56,649 nucleotides of DNA from Devosia nanyangense (GTDB taxonomy: Bacteria > Pseudomonadota > Alphaproteobacteria > Rhizobiales > Devosiaceae): assembly GCA_016213505.1 (NCBI GenBank), contig JACRAF010000037.1, positions 1-56,649 on the forward strand. Direction: 5' to 3'. Of the stretch, positions 15,872-24,703 are shown one piece after another. Each line of letters begins with the position of its first letter. Position 1 is the stretch's first letter. The position numbers and the translations under genes were made by a program. The notes below the pieces were generated by a model. That model was not told where the DNA came from. It saw only the letters and a program-made list of their open reading frames with translations, and searched no databases.

Positions 15872-16825
15872 CTAGCGGACGCGTGGATCGAGCAGCACGT
15901 AGGCGATGTCGACGATGATATTGGTGACCACGATGAAGAGGCCGCCAAGCAGCACCACGCCGATGATGATCGGCCGGTCGAGGTTGGCCACGGCTTGGAC
16001 GGCGAGCGCACCGACGCCCTGCAAGCCATAGACCTGTTCGATCACGATAGCGCCGCCGAGCAGCACGGCGACATCCGCACCCAGCTGCGACACGAGCGGC
16101 GTCAGCGCCGCCCGCATGGCGTGCTTCCATACGACGGTACGCTCGCTGAGACCTTTGGCGCGGGCGGTGCGGACATAGTCCTCGCCCATGACCTCGAGCA
16201 TCTGGCCGCGCGTCAATCGCGCGTAGACCGCCGCGTTGGTCAGCGCCACCGTGCTCCATGGCAGGATCATGTGCCAGGCCCAGATGAGGGGGTTTGGCAG
16301 GAAGGGCTTGAACCCGCCGCCGGGCAGCAGCGTGAAGCCGGCCTGCCGCGGCAGAAAGTAGAACAGATAGAGCGAGGTCATGCCGAGGACGAAGGTCGGG
16401 AAACTGAGGCCGACGAGGATGAACCCCTGTCCGACCCGGTCCCGGACACCGCCGGCATGCCGCGCCGACATGATCCCCACCGGTATTCCGACGGCCAGCC
16501 ACACCAGCACGCCGCCGATAACCAGCGACAGCGTCGCGGGCAGCCGGCCGACGATCAGTTTGGCGACCGGCTGCTGGTTGCGGTAGGAAAAGCCGAGATC
16601 GCCCACCAGCGCTTTGCCCAGGAAGCGGAAATACTGCTCGGTGATGGGGCGGTCGACGCCGAGGTTGGCGCGGATCTGGATGAGCTGTGCCTCCGTCGCC
16701 TTGTCTCCGGCGATCATGCGGGCGGGGTCGCCCGGTGCAACGAAGAACAGGACGAACACGAAGACGCTGAGGGTCAACAGGACAAGCCCCCCGAACGCCG
16801 CACGGCCGGCGAGGTGGCGGATCAT
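15872..16825 (-). CDS. Oligopeptide ABC transporter permease (DppB-like)
   Basis: 317 residues with six predicted membrane helices (LVLLTLSVFVFVLFFVAPG first; LVIGGVLVWLAVGIPVG; LILVGLSFPTFVLGM-type third). The EAA-type coupling loop is visible as EVMGEDYVRTARAKGLSERT (about 212-231). The periplasmic segment after helix 1 (DPARMIAGDKATEAQLIQI) is the DppB/OppB family hallmark. The start overlaps the previous permease gene by 4 bp. It forms the channel with the DppC-like protein encoded upstream. Confidence 0.9.
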   Translation of the reverse strand: MIRHLAGRAAFGGLVLLTLSVFVFVLFFVAPGDPARMIAGDKATEAQLIQIRANLGVDRPITEQYFRFLGKALVGDLGFSYRNQQPVAKLIVGRLPATLSLVIGGVLVWLAVGIPVGIMSARHAGGVRDRVGQGFILVGLSFPTFVLGMTSLYLFYFLPRQAGFTLLPGGGFKPFLPNPLIWAWHMILPWSTVALTNAAVYARLTRGQMLEVMGEDYVRTARAKGLSERTVVWKHAMRAALTPLVSQLGADVAVLLGGAIVIEQVYGLQGVGALAVQAVANLDRPIIIGVVLLGGLFIVVTNIIVDIAYVLLDPRVR

Positions 16826-17760
16826 CGCTGGACTCCCTTGCGCTTGGCTCGCGGCCGCGGCCGGCCTTTCGGGTCCAGCGCGTCGCGCAGGCTGTCGCCG
16901 AAGATGTTGAAGGCGAGCGTGGTCAGCAGCAGCGCGGTGCCGGGGATGAACACCAGCCACCAGGCGACGAGATAGAGCGAGTTGTTGGCCGCGTCGGCGA
17001 GCATGCCGCCCCAGCTGGGCGCCGGTGGCACGATGCCCATGCCGAGGAACGACAACGTCGCCTCGAACACGATCGAGCCGGGGATCATCATGGTCGTGTA
17101 GACGATGATCGGCACGCTCAGATTGGGAAGGATATCGACGAACATGATCGACAGCGGTCCGGCGCCGAGCGAGCGGCCGGCTTCGACGAACTCCTGGCGC
17201 CTCAGCGAGATGACCTGGCCGCGAATGACGCGCCCCATGGTGGTCCAGCTGAAGAACACGATGACCCCGATGCTGAGCTGCAGGCTCGGGCCGAACACCG
17301 AGACCAGCGCCAGCGCGCACAAGAGGAACGGCACGCTCATCACGAGGTCCATCATCCGGCTCAGCACGCTGTCGACGCGGCCACCGAAATAGCCGGCGGT
17401 CATGCCGACCGTGACACCGACGACCGAGGCGCAGAGCGCGGCAAGGACGCCCACCAGGAGCGAGACTCTGGCGCCGAAGGCGAGACGCACCAGCACGTCG
17501 CGCCCCAGGTGATCGGTGCCGAACACGAACTCCCGGTTGGGTGCGGCCGGCAGGCCCATCGCCGACATGCCGGTGTCGCGGTACTGGGCAATCGCCGAGT
17601 GCCCGGTCCACGCCTCGAACGCCGGCGCCAGGATCGCAAAGGCCACGACGATCACGATGAAGCCCAGGGCCGCGATGCTCGCCGGGTCGCGCAACAGGCG
17701 GCGAGCAGTCAGGGCCCACGACCCGCGCTGGATGACCGGAGCGACGGCCTCGCTGCTCAT
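16822..17760 (-). CDS. Oligopeptide ABC transporter permease (DppC-like)
   Basis: 312 residues. A DppC N-terminal domain (RRLLRDPASIAALGFIVIVV, helix 1), the family HLGRDVLVRLAFGARVSLLVG segment near residue 93, and the coupling loop SLRRQEFVEAGRSLGAG (about 200). Six helices are recognisable. Both ends overlap neighbouring genes by 4 bp, so the ATPase, DppC and DppB proteins are translationally coupled. Substrate class (di-/oligopeptide or nickel-type) is set by the binding protein at 19776-21527. Confidence 0.9.
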   Translation of the reverse strand: MSSEAVAPVIQRGSWALTARRLLRDPASIAALGFIVIVVAFAILAPAFEAWTGHSAIAQYRDTGMSAMGLPAAPNREFVFGTDHLGRDVLVRLAFGARVSLLVGVLAALCASVVGVTVGMTAGYFGGRVDSVLSRMMDLVMSVPFLLCALALVSVFGPSLQLSIGVIVFFSWTTMGRVIRGQVISLRRQEFVEAGRSLGAGPLSIMFVDILPNLSVPIIVYTTMMIPGSIVFEATLSFLGMGIVPPAPSWGGMLADAANNSLYLVAWWLVFIPGTALLLTTLAFNIFGDSLRDALDPKGRPRPRAKRKGVQR

Positions 17761-19607
17761 GCCGCGTCCGCCTCGATTGAGTGCAGCAGCTGCCGCCCCG
17801 AAACGCCGTGGCGCGGTGGCGATACGACCGACGCCGACAGCAGGGCGCGGGTGTAGGGATGCTGCGGCGACGAATAGATGGCTTCGGCTTCGCCCATCTC
17901 GACGATCTGTCCGGCCTGCAACACGGCGATCCGGTTGCAGACGTGCCGAACCACCGCCAGATCGTGCGAAATGAACAGATAGGTGAGGCGCAGCTCCCGC
18001 TGCAGCGACCGCATCAGGTTGAGAATCTGGGCCTGGATCGAGACGTCGAGCGCCGATACCGGCTCGTCGTAGATGATCAGAGCAGGGTTTAGGGCGAGTG
18101 CCCGGGCGATGCCGATGCGTTGGCGCTGGCCGCCGGAGAACTCGGACGGGAAGCGGTTGTAGTGCTCGGGGTTGAGCCCGACCAACTCCATCAGCCGCTG
18201 CACTTCGGCCTTGCGCGCCTTGCCCGACGCAATGGCGTGGATGCGGTAGGGGTCGCCGATGATCGCCCCGATCCGGCGCCGCGGGTTGAGTGCGCCATAG
18301 GGGTTCTGAAAGACCAGCTGCACCTGCTTGCGCAGCGTCTGCCAGGTGCGGGGATCCACCTCGGACAGATCGTGGCCCATCAGCGTGATGCGGCCGCCGG
18401 TCATCGGGATCAGCCCGGCGATGACGCGCGCCAGGGTTGACTTTCCGCAGCCGCTCTCGCCGACCAGCCCCAGTGTCTCGCCGGTCCTCAGTTCGAGGTC
18501 GATCCCCTTGAGAACCTCGAGCCGGTAATTGCGGTTGAACAGTCCACCTCCGCCAAAGGCAAGGCGAACGCCCTCGGCCTTGACCACGATGTCGCTCGAT
18601 GTGTCGACTTTCGGGACGACAGCCTCCGCGGCGGTCGCCGCGCGATCCGGTGGCGCCGACTCCAGCCAGCACAATGTCTCGATGCCATCACTGTAGACGC
18701 GGAGGGGAGGCGCTTGCTGCGTGCAGACCGCCATCGCGCTGAGGCAACGCGGCGCGAACGCGCATCCTTGGGGCGTTTCGAGGAGGCTCGGCGGCCGCCC
18801 GGGGATCGGAACCAGTTCCGCACCGGCCTCGTAGTTGGCCGGCGAGGACGCCAGCAGGCCCGCGGTGTAGGGATGGCTGGGCGCGGAAAACAACGGGCCG
18901 CTCGGTCCGATCTCCATCCGGCGCCCCGCATACATGACCATCAAATGATCGGCGATGCTCGAGAGCAGGCCGAGATCATGGGTGATCATCAGCACCGTCG
19001 TGCCGCGCTCGCGACGCATCTCGTCGAGCAGAGCGATGATCTGCGCCTGCACCGTGACGTCGAGCGCCGTTGTCGGCTCGTCGGCGATTACCAGTGGCGG
19101 ATTGAGCACCAGTGCCATGGCGATCATGACGCGCTGGCGCATCCCACCCGAGAACTGGTGCGGAAAGTCGTCGAACCGCTGGTCTGCGTCGGCGATCCCG
19201 ACGCGCGCCAGGAGATCGACCACGCGCCGTCGCGCGGCTTGGCGCTCTGCCCGTTCGTGCACCTGGATCATCTCGGTGATCTGACTGCCGATCGAGTAGT
19301 AGGGATGAAGACTCGACATCGGATCCTGAAAGATCATTCCAATCCGCGAGCCGCGGATCGATTGCAGCTCGTGCTGGGTCAGGGCGAGAAGGTCGCGGCC
19401 TTCGAGCAGAACCTCGCCGGCGATCGTTGCGGTCGGCAGCAAGCCCAGGATGGCCTGGGTGAGCACGCTCTTGCCGGAACCGGACTCGCCGGCGATGCCG
19501 AACAATTCTCCGGCATCGACGGTGAAGGAAACGTCGCGGACCGCGTGGATCGTGCCGTCCTCAGTCGGGATGTCGACCGTCAGGTTGCGCGCTTCAAGAA
19601 CTGTCAC
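17757..19607 (-). CDS. Fused DppD-DppF-type double ABC ATPase
   Basis: 616 residues containing two complete nucleotide-binding domains in one chain. Domain 1 has Walker A GESGSGKS, signature SGGMRQR and Walker B VIADEPTTAL, and ends with the oligopeptide-ATPase C-terminal Cys-containing tail (GCAFAPRC). Domain 2 has GESGCGKST, SGGQRQR and IIYDEPVSAL. In most oligopeptide systems these are two genes (DppD, DppF); fused versions are common in Rhizobiales. The gene precedes the permeases and follows the binding protein after a 168-bp gap with a strong hairpin. Confidence 0.9.
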   Translation of the reverse strand: MTVLEARNLTVDIPTEDGTIHAVRDVSFTVDAGELFGIAGESGSGKSVLTQAILGLLPTATIAGEVLLEGRDLLALTQHELQSIRGSRIGMIFQDPMSSLHPYYSIGSQITEMIQVHERAERQAARRRVVDLLARVGIADADQRFDDFPHQFSGGMRQRVMIAMALVLNPPLVIADEPTTALDVTVQAQIIALLDEMRRERGTTVLMITHDLGLLSSIADHLMVMYAGRRMEIGPSGPLFSAPSHPYTAGLLASSPANYEAGAELVPIPGRPPSLLETPQGCAFAPRCLSAMAVCTQQAPPLRVYSDGIETLCWLESAPPDRAATAAEAVVPKVDTSSDIVVKAEGVRLAFGGGGLFNRNYRLEVLKGIDLELRTGETLGLVGESGCGKSTLARVIAGLIPMTGGRITLMGHDLSEVDPRTWQTLRKQVQLVFQNPYGALNPRRRIGAIIGDPYRIHAIASGKARKAEVQRLMELVGLNPEHYNRFPSEFSGGQRQRIGIARALALNPALIIYDEPVSALDVSIQAQILNLMRSLQRELRLTYLFISHDLAVVRHVCNRIAVLQAGQIVEMGEAEAIYSSPQHPYTRALLSASVVSPPRHGVSGRQLLHSIEADAA

Positions 19608-19734
19608 GCCTGCGGTCTCCGCACTATGGAGCTGACGGCGTGCTGATCCTCAACACGTCCACTCGACCGTTCGTCGTCCGCTGGCTTCGGCGAGGCCCGA
19701 GGGCTCGCCCGATGCGCCCGATGCGATCGACGAA

Positions 19735-19758
19735 CTCCCGCGCAAATCTGCGCGGGAG
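19735..19758. repeat. Strong hairpin between binding-protein and ATPase genes
   Basis: CTCCCGCGCA (19735-19744) and TGCGCGGGAG (19749-19758) form a perfect 10-bp stem with a 4-base loop, 17 bp downstream of the binding-protein stop on the minus strand. There is no T-run, so it is more likely an mRNA-stabilising or partial-termination hairpin that keeps binding-protein mRNA above transporter mRNA. The rest of the 19608-19775 gap shows no gene. Confidence 0.55.
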
Positions 19759-19775
19759 CAATTGTTGCCGGCAGT

Positions 19776-21527
19776 CTAGCGCTGCAGCCAGACGTTGGTC
19801 CAGTCGCCCTGCACGCCCAGGGCGTAGGGCTGGAAGTTCTGCACCGCCGCACCGCGATAGAGCACGATCAGGTTGGCGATCATCGGCACCACCGGCGCAT
19901 CGGCCATCACCGTCTCGTCGACCTGAGCCCAGAGCCTGCCGACTTCCTCGGGCGTCGTGGCATTGATCGCCTGCTGCGCGAGGTCGTTGGCCGTCGGGTT
20001 GTTGTAGTCGGTGTAGTTGTACGTCTGGTGGGTGCCATCGAAGCTGAACTGCGGCTGGAACACGGAACGCGCAGAGCCACCGGCCCAGTCCGGAGTCCAG
20101 CCGACGGGTGCGATATCCCAGATGCCGTCCTTGGTGTTGACCGGGTTGGTCATGAACTTCGAGTAGTAGTCCGACGCCGTCACGGGCGTCAGTTCGATGG
20201 TGATGCCGGCCAGCGCCATCGAGGCCTGGATGGTCTGGGCGATGGCCGGTTCGATCCCCTTGCTGCGGAATGGCATCTTGAGCGTGATGCCGTTGGGGAA
20301 GCCCGCTTCGGCCAGCAGAGCCTTGGCCTTGGCGGGGTCGCCCTTGGAGTCGGGTGAGGGGTAGAGGCTGAACTCGTGATAGCCGAGGACGCCGAGCCCG
20401 AAGATGCCGTTCACCGGCTTGGCAATGGTCGGCCCGCCCTGCTGCTGAACGATCGCGGCCTTGTCGATGGCGTAGTTCAGCGCCTGGCGGATGCGGACGT
20501 CCTTGAGGGCGCCGTTGTTGTTGCCCGACACGGTGTTGATGAAGATGAAGTTGGTGTTGCCCGACGACACGGTCATCAGCTTGTCGTCGCCGGCCGCCGT
20601 CAGCGTCTGCAGCACGGCGGGCGGAATGGTCACGTCGTAGGTCATGTCGCTGTCACCCGACTGCATCTGCTGCATGATGGCATCGACGGTCAGCCCGAAG
20701 GTGAGCTGGATCTCGTCGACATAGGCCTTGCGCAGGGGATCGGTCTCCGCCTTCCAGGCGGGATTGCGCACCAGCTGCAGCGAGGTGTCGGGCGCGTAGT
20801 CACCCGGCGTGTAGGGGCCGCTGGCGATGAAGTTGGCGCGATAGTCCGGGCTGTCGGGCAGGTAGTCGAGAACCTCGACCGGCGCCGGCGCCGAAGTCGG
20901 CAGCGACAGCATGTAGATGAAGTCGCCGGCGCGCTGCGAGAGGTGAATCACCACCGTGCTGTCGTCGGGTTCCTCGATGCCGGAGATGTCGTTCTTGGTG
21001 ATGTAGTCCTTCATCGCCTCGACCGTGGGCTGCACCTTGGCGAAGCCGTCGCAGAAGGCGGAGAGGCCCGCGATCAGACCGGTGTAGTAGGTGAGGGCGG
21101 CCGACCCGAGCGCCGGGTTGCACATCCGCTTCATGCCGAGCTCGAAGTCGGCGGAGGTGATCTGCCGCGGACCTGAAGGGGCGTTCCAGGCAGCGCCCTC
21201 CCGAATCTTGAAGGTGTAGGTCAGGCCGTCGTCGGTCGGCTGCGGGACCTCGGTCGCGAGGTCGCCTTCCGGCGTGATGCGCTTGGTCTCATCGGTCGAT
21301 CCGGCGTACGAAATCAGCGTGCGCACCGTGGCGCGGGCGAAATTCATCGTCGTGACCAGCGCCCCCGACGTCGGGTCGAAATGGTCGATGTCCTCGGTCG
21401 CCAGAATCCTGAGCGTCCCCCCGGGTTGCGCGTCCTGGGCATAGGCCGACAGGGCCGGGATCGCGCATCCCGTCATTGCCAGTGCACTGACCAGCGCCAG
21501 TCGCGAAAAACAGTTTGTTGCTGCCAT
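19776..21527 (-). CDS. Oligopeptide ABC transporter substrate-binding protein (SBP family 5)
   Basis: 583 residues, ATG with AGGAGGAG six bases upstream. The N-terminal signal is LALVSALAMTGCAIPALSAYA, with a possible lipoprotein Cys or cleavage after AYA. Family-5 features are GGTLRILATEDIDHFDPTSG at about 37, TYTFKIREGAAWNAPSG, DVRIRQALNYAIDKAAI and VPMIANLIVLYR near the end. It binds the peptide in the periplasm and delivers it to the DppBC-like channel. It is the first gene of the leftward operon, divergent from the DapA-family gene across a 207-bp control region. Confidence 0.9.
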   Translation of the reverse strand: MAATNCFSRLALVSALAMTGCAIPALSAYAQDAQPGGTLRILATEDIDHFDPTSGALVTTMNFARATVRTLISYAGSTDETKRITPEGDLATEVPQPTDDGLTYTFKIREGAAWNAPSGPRQITSADFELGMKRMCNPALGSAALTYYTGLIAGLSAFCDGFAKVQPTVEAMKDYITKNDISGIEEPDDSTVVIHLSQRAGDFIYMLSLPTSAPAPVEVLDYLPDSPDYRANFIASGPYTPGDYAPDTSLQLVRNPAWKAETDPLRKAYVDEIQLTFGLTVDAIMQQMQSGDSDMTYDVTIPPAVLQTLTAAGDDKLMTVSSGNTNFIFINTVSGNNNGALKDVRIRQALNYAIDKAAIVQQQGGPTIAKPVNGIFGLGVLGYHEFSLYPSPDSKGDPAKAKALLAEAGFPNGITLKMPFRSKGIEPAIAQTIQASMALAGITIELTPVTASDYYSKFMTNPVNTKDGIWDIAPVGWTPDWAGGSARSVFQPQFSFDGTHQTYNYTDYNNPTANDLAQQAINATTPEEVGRLWAQVDETVMADAPVVPMIANLIVLYRGAAVQNFQPYALGVQGDWTNVWLQR

Positions 21528-21612
21528 TTCGGTCTCTCCTCCTGTGAGACCGCCCCTGTTGGGCGTCCTCCCCAGATCATTGTCGCCAGCTCTCTTCCGA
21601 TCGTCAAGAACT

Positions 21613-21622
21613 TTGTCGACAA
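21613..21622. promoter_or_regulatory. Palindromic operator candidate in the peptide-operon / DapA-gene divergent region
   Basis: TTGTCGACAA (21613-21622) is a perfect 10-bp palindrome, with TTGCCGACA following at 21624 and TTGTCG earlier in the same gap. GT...AC half-sites of this kind suit FadR-subfamily GntR regulators, one of which is encoded at 22675-23433. Ribosome sites for both divergent genes are clear, but -35/-10 boxes are not. Confidence 0.4.
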
Positions 21623-21734
21623 CTTGCCGACACGAAATTCCTCGCCTATGGATGGTCGCGCCGGCGCAGAAATCGCGATAGTCGGTGAAATGGAAAGACG
21701 GTCGGCGGCCAAACTGCCCCGGCGAGGAGAAATT

Positions 21735-22649
21735 ATGCAGAAGAGCGACTTCCGTGGCGTGCTGCCGGCCATCACGACCAAGCTGACCCCCGACCAGGAG
21801 GTGGACTACGCGGCCGTCCGCGCCGACGTCGCCTTCCAGATCGAGGCGGGCGTCGACGCCATCATCGTCTGCGGTTCGCTCGGCGAAGCCAGCACGCTGT
21901 CGCGCGGCGAAAAGCTCGCCATTGCCACGGCCGCCATAGAAGCTGCAGCCGGTCGCGTCCCGGTACTGCTCACTCTGGCTGAGGACTCGACGCGCGCCGC
22001 CGTCTCTCTCGCAGCCGACGCCGAGCGCGTGGGGGTCGAGGGACTGATGGTCCTTCCCGGCATGCGCTATCTGGCGGACGACCAAGAGGTCATCGCCCAC
22101 TACCGGACAGTCGCGGGCGCGTCCTCGCTGCCGATCATCGTCTACAACAACCCCATTGCCTACGGCATCGACATCACTCCGGCGATGCTCCGGGAGCTGT
22201 CCGACGAGCCGAAATTCGTTGCGGTCAAGGAATCGACAGGCGACACTAGGCGCATCAACGAGACGCTCGCCACGGTCGGCGACCGCTACCAGCTGCTGAC
22301 CGGCGTCGACGACCTGGCGCTCGAAAGCCTCATCCTCGGCTGCGTCGGCTGGATTGCCGGTCTAGTCGTGGCGTTCCCACGCGAGACGGTCGCCATCTAC
22401 AGGCTGGTCCTCGCCGGACGTATCGCGGAGGCTCTCGAGATCTACCGCTGGTTCCTGCCGCTTCTGCACATGGATATCGGGCCGAAATTCGTCCAGAATA
22501 TCAAGCTCGTAGAGCATATCGTGCGGGGCACGTCGCCGGTGGTCCGCCAGCCGCGATTGCCCCTGGCCGGCGGCGAGGAAGCACACGTCCGGGCGGTGAC
22601 TGAAGCCGGCCTGCGGACCCGGCCGGACCTGTCGAAATACAGCCTGTGA
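21735..22649 (+). CDS. DapA-family lyase, resembling 1-pyrroline-4-hydroxy-2-carboxylate deaminase
   Basis: 304 residues of the dihydrodipicolinate-synthase/N-acetylneuraminate-lyase family. The Schiff-base Lys is K165 in VAVKESTGD, the catalytic Tyr is Y137 in VYNNP, and GSLGEAS is the substrate-carboxylate loop. From memory, the stretch GVDDLALESLILG, VAFPRETVAIYRL, YRWFLPLLHMD and RQPRLPLAGGE is far closer to the pyrroline-4-hydroxy-2-carboxylate deaminase group of hydroxyproline catabolism than to DapA or NanA. That reading agrees with the epimerase/dehydrogenase remnants at 14.2-14.5 kb and the proline iminopeptidase. ATG after GAGGAGA. Family certain, subgroup probable. Confidence 0.75.
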   Translation: MQKSDFRGVLPAITTKLTPDQEVDYAAVRADVAFQIEAGVDAIIVCGSLGEASTLSRGEKLAIATAAIEAAAGRVPVLLTLAEDSTRAAVSLAADAERVGVEGLMVLPGMRYLADDQEVIAHYRTVAGASSLPIIVYNNPIAYGIDITPAMLRELSDEPKFVAVKESTGDTRRINETLATVGDRYQLLTGVDDLALESLILGCVGWIAGLVVAFPRETVAIYRLVLAGRIAEALEIYRWFLPLLHMDIGPKFVQNIKLVEHIVRGTSPVVRQPRLPLAGGEEAHVRAVTEAGLRTRPDLSKYSL

Positions 22650-22674
22650 GCATCGTGGAGGGGCAGGGACGCGC

Positions 22675-23433
22675 CTAGCGCCCGAGCGTCTCGAGTTCCA
22701 CATGCGCCGCAGTCTCACGCCCGATATAGCTCCTGATCTGCTGCACGATCTGGGCCGCGTGGGCGGCGGCAAGGCGGTCTGCGAGGTCGGCGTCGCCGGC
22801 ATCGATCGCACTCACGATCGAATCGTGTTCGGCCACGTACTGCTTGGGCAGTTTGTCGCCGAACGACTGATAGTAGAGCCGCAAAATCCGGCGGCCCTCA
22901 TCGAGCAGGCGCGTGAAGAACGCCGTAAAATACTGGTTGCCGCCGGCCTCGGCGATGGCGACGTGGAAATCGCGGTTCGAGGTAATCATGGCGATGGCGT
23001 CACGCCGCTTCACGGCAGCGGCGAACGCGGCTTGATGGCTTCGGACCGCGACCATGTGTTCCTCGGTGCGATGCACCGCCGCGGAACGGGTCGTCACCCG
23101 GTACATGAGCGCCAGGGCCTCGAAGTAGACGGGCAGTCCGACGAAATCGATCACCGAGACGATCGTGTTGCGATTCGGCAGCGTCGTGACGAGGCCATCG
23201 CTGGCCAGGCGCACGAGCGCCTCGCGGATCGGGCTCCGCGACATCTGGAACTGTCCGGCAAGGCTCACTTCGTCCACCGGCGCGCCGGGTTTGAGGTCCA
23301 GATTCAAGATCGCGTGTCGCAGCGCATCATAGACGATTCGTGCGCCCTGGCCCCGCGACCGGCCCTCCGACTGCCCAGGAGCAGGCTTCGACTTGGTTGC
23401 TGCAGGTCGCTTGGCTGGCTCGGCCACGAACAT
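22675..23433 (-). CDS. GntR-family regulator with FCD domain
   Basis: 252 residues. A basic, Pro/Lys-rich N-terminal tail (about 1-28) precedes the winged helix (VYDALRHAILNLDLKPG, VSLAGQFQMSRSPIREALVRL). The FCD effector domain follows at about 100-245; its metal-type ligands include RDFHVAIAEAGGN and VAEHDSIVSAI. FCD regulators bind carboxylic acids. The gene is convergent with the DapA-family gene. The start may be GTG at 23427, which has better spacing from the GGAG at the annotated ATG. Likely represses the peptide operon and the DapA-family gene (inference from position). Confidence 0.85.
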   Translation of the reverse strand: MFVAEPAKRPAATKSKPAPGQSEGRSRGQGARIVYDALRHAILNLDLKPGAPVDEVSLAGQFQMSRSPIREALVRLASDGLVTTLPNRNTIVSVIDFVGLPVYFEALALMYRVTTRSAAVHRTEEHMVAVRSHQAAFAAAVKRRDAIAMITSNRDFHVAIAEAGGNQYFTAFFTRLLDEGRRILRLYYQSFGDKLPKQYVAEHDSIVSAIDAGDADLADRLAAAHAAQIVQQIRSYIGRETAAHVELETLGR

Positions 23434-23603
23434 CTCCGCGTGGTAGCTCGCAGCCGGGTCCTCAGCACGCCGTCAGCTCCACCGACGAGGAGATAGCATA
23501 GTTCCGGCGAGCCCGAGGACAAGAGAGATGCGGCCAGGGCCGGCACACCGGCGCGAGCCGGCGACGAATTGGTTCCGCCACCGGCGGGCTCTTTTCGTTG
23601 TAG
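23434..23603. other. Intergenic region between GntR and aldo/keto reductase genes
   Basis: No gene is supported. The only structure is a GC-rich segment with CCGCC and GGCGG arms near 23576-23588, followed by CTCTTTT on the plus strand, a weak terminator-like element with no obvious transcript to end. Confidence 0.35.
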
Positions 23604-24422
23604 TCAGTCCCATTCGGGGACCCATTGCGGTTCGTTCACGAGCCGTGATCCGGGTCGCGTCAGTGCGCTCATCGACGCCATTTCGGCGTCGGTCAGCGAA
23701 AAATCGAAGACGGCGAGGTTCTGGGCCAGGCGCTCGATCTTCGAGGTGCGTGGAATGGCGACCAGGCCCCGCTGGACGATCCAGCGCAGCGTGACCTGCG
23801 CGGCGCTTCGGTTGTGCGCCGCCGCGATCGCCTCGATCACCGGGTCGCCGATCACCCGCCCCAGTGCGATCGGGCAGTAGGCGATGATCGACATGCCATG
23901 CCGGCGCAGCGCCGAGACCATCTTGCCCTGCTCGATGTAGGGGTGAAATTCGATCTGCTCGGCGGCGAAGGGCTCGGTCGTGAGGCGCCAGGCTTCGTCC
24001 AGCAGCCATGTCGTGAAGTTGGACAGTCCGAGGTGGCGCACCAGGCCGCGCCGCTTCACCTCGTTGAGAGCCCGAATGCTGTCGGCGAGTGGGATCGCCG
24101 GGTTCGGCCAGTGCAGCAGCAGAAGGTCGATCTGCCCGATGCCGAGCTTTTTGAGACTGCCGGTCACCGATCGCTGGAGATCTCCGTCGCCCATCTGCTG
24201 GGGTTGCACCTTGGTGGTGACGAAAACCCGCTCCCGTCCGACGCCGGAGGTCCTCAGACCCTCGCCAACGGCCTCCTCGTTGGCATAGCCCTGCGCGGTA
24301 TCGACGTGCGTGTAGCCGAGCCTCAGGGCCTCGCTCACGATCGTCGCGCAAAGCTCGCCGCGCAGTTGCCAGGTCCCCAGTCCAAGTTGGGGAATTGCCG
24401 CCCCCGCATTGTTGGTCGGCAT
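23604..24422 (-). CDS. Aldo/keto reductase
   Basis: 272 residues from the ATG at 24422 (MPTNNAGAAIPQLGLGTWQL); GTG at 24446, with a better ribosome site, would add 8 residues. The tetrad is present: D and Y in HVDTAQGYANE, K in VTTKVQ and H in LLLHWPNP. The cofactor-binding C-terminus is AIPRTSKIERLAQNLAVFDF. It closely resembles the proteobacterial DkgA/DkgB (2,5-diketo-gluconate reductase, methylglyoxal reductase) branch. It is divergent from the first ribose-type transporter operon and shares its operator region, so it may reduce a sugar or aldehyde from that pathway. Confidence 0.8.
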   Translation of the reverse strand: MPTNNAGAAIPQLGLGTWQLRGELCATIVSEALRLGYTHVDTAQGYANEEAVGEGLRTSGVGRERVFVTTKVQPQQMGDGDLQRSVTGSLKKLGIGQIDLLLLHWPNPAIPLADSIRALNEVKRRGLVRHLGLSNFTTWLLDEAWRLTTEPFAAEQIEFHPYIEQGKMVSALRRHGMSIIAYCPIALGRVIGDPVIEAIAAAHNRSAAQVTLRWIVQRGLVAIPRTSKIERLAQNLAVFDFSLTDAEMASMSALTRPGSRLVNEPQWVPEWD

Positions 24423-24493
24423 GGCTGCGGTATTCGTCTGCAACACGGCTTCAGGCCTTTCGTTTTGTGCCCGGCGACGAGCGATCACCGAGG

Positions 24494-24512
24494 CAGCTAA
24501 AGTTAGCAAATA
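24494..24512. promoter_or_regulatory. LacI-type operator candidate, copy 1
   Basis: CAGCTAAAGTTAGCAAATA lies in the divergent gap between the aldo/keto reductase and the first ribose-type binding-protein gene. It contains GCTAA...TTAGC as an inverted repeat. Sixteen of its 19 bases match the reverse complement of 30735-30753, upstream of the second binding-protein gene. The LacI protein encoded between the two operons is the obvious candidate to bind both. Confidence 0.6.
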
Positions 24513-24549
24513 TCTATTGATAGGTTATCGATTGTGTGCGGTAGTGCAA

Positions 24550-24567
24550 CCGGAAAAGCTTTTCCGG
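24550..24567. repeat. Perfect 18-bp palindrome in the leader of the first sugar ABC operon
   Basis: CCGGAAAAGCTTTTCCGG reads the same on both strands with no spacer. It lies 137 bp before the binding-protein ATG, downstream of the operator candidate. It could be a second regulator's operator or a leader hairpin; a further CCCTGC/GCAGGG stem follows at 24619-24635. Confidence 0.55.
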
Positions 24568-24703
24568 CCGGCTGATAATTGACCGGCGGGCGGAGATTTC
24601 CGCGCCGGGAGGAGGGGCCCCTGCTTCACGCAGGGCCGGGTCGGCGCCGCTTGAACGCATAGCGAAAACATTGCCGGGCCAATGCCCGGATGGGAGGGAT
24701 ATA

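Noticed and set aside
21735..22649. N-acetylneuraminate lyase, to match the sialidases
   Set aside because: The C-terminal half fits the pyrroline-4-hydroxy-2-carboxylate deaminase group better, and no NanE or NanK gene is present; the gene belongs to the peptide locus.
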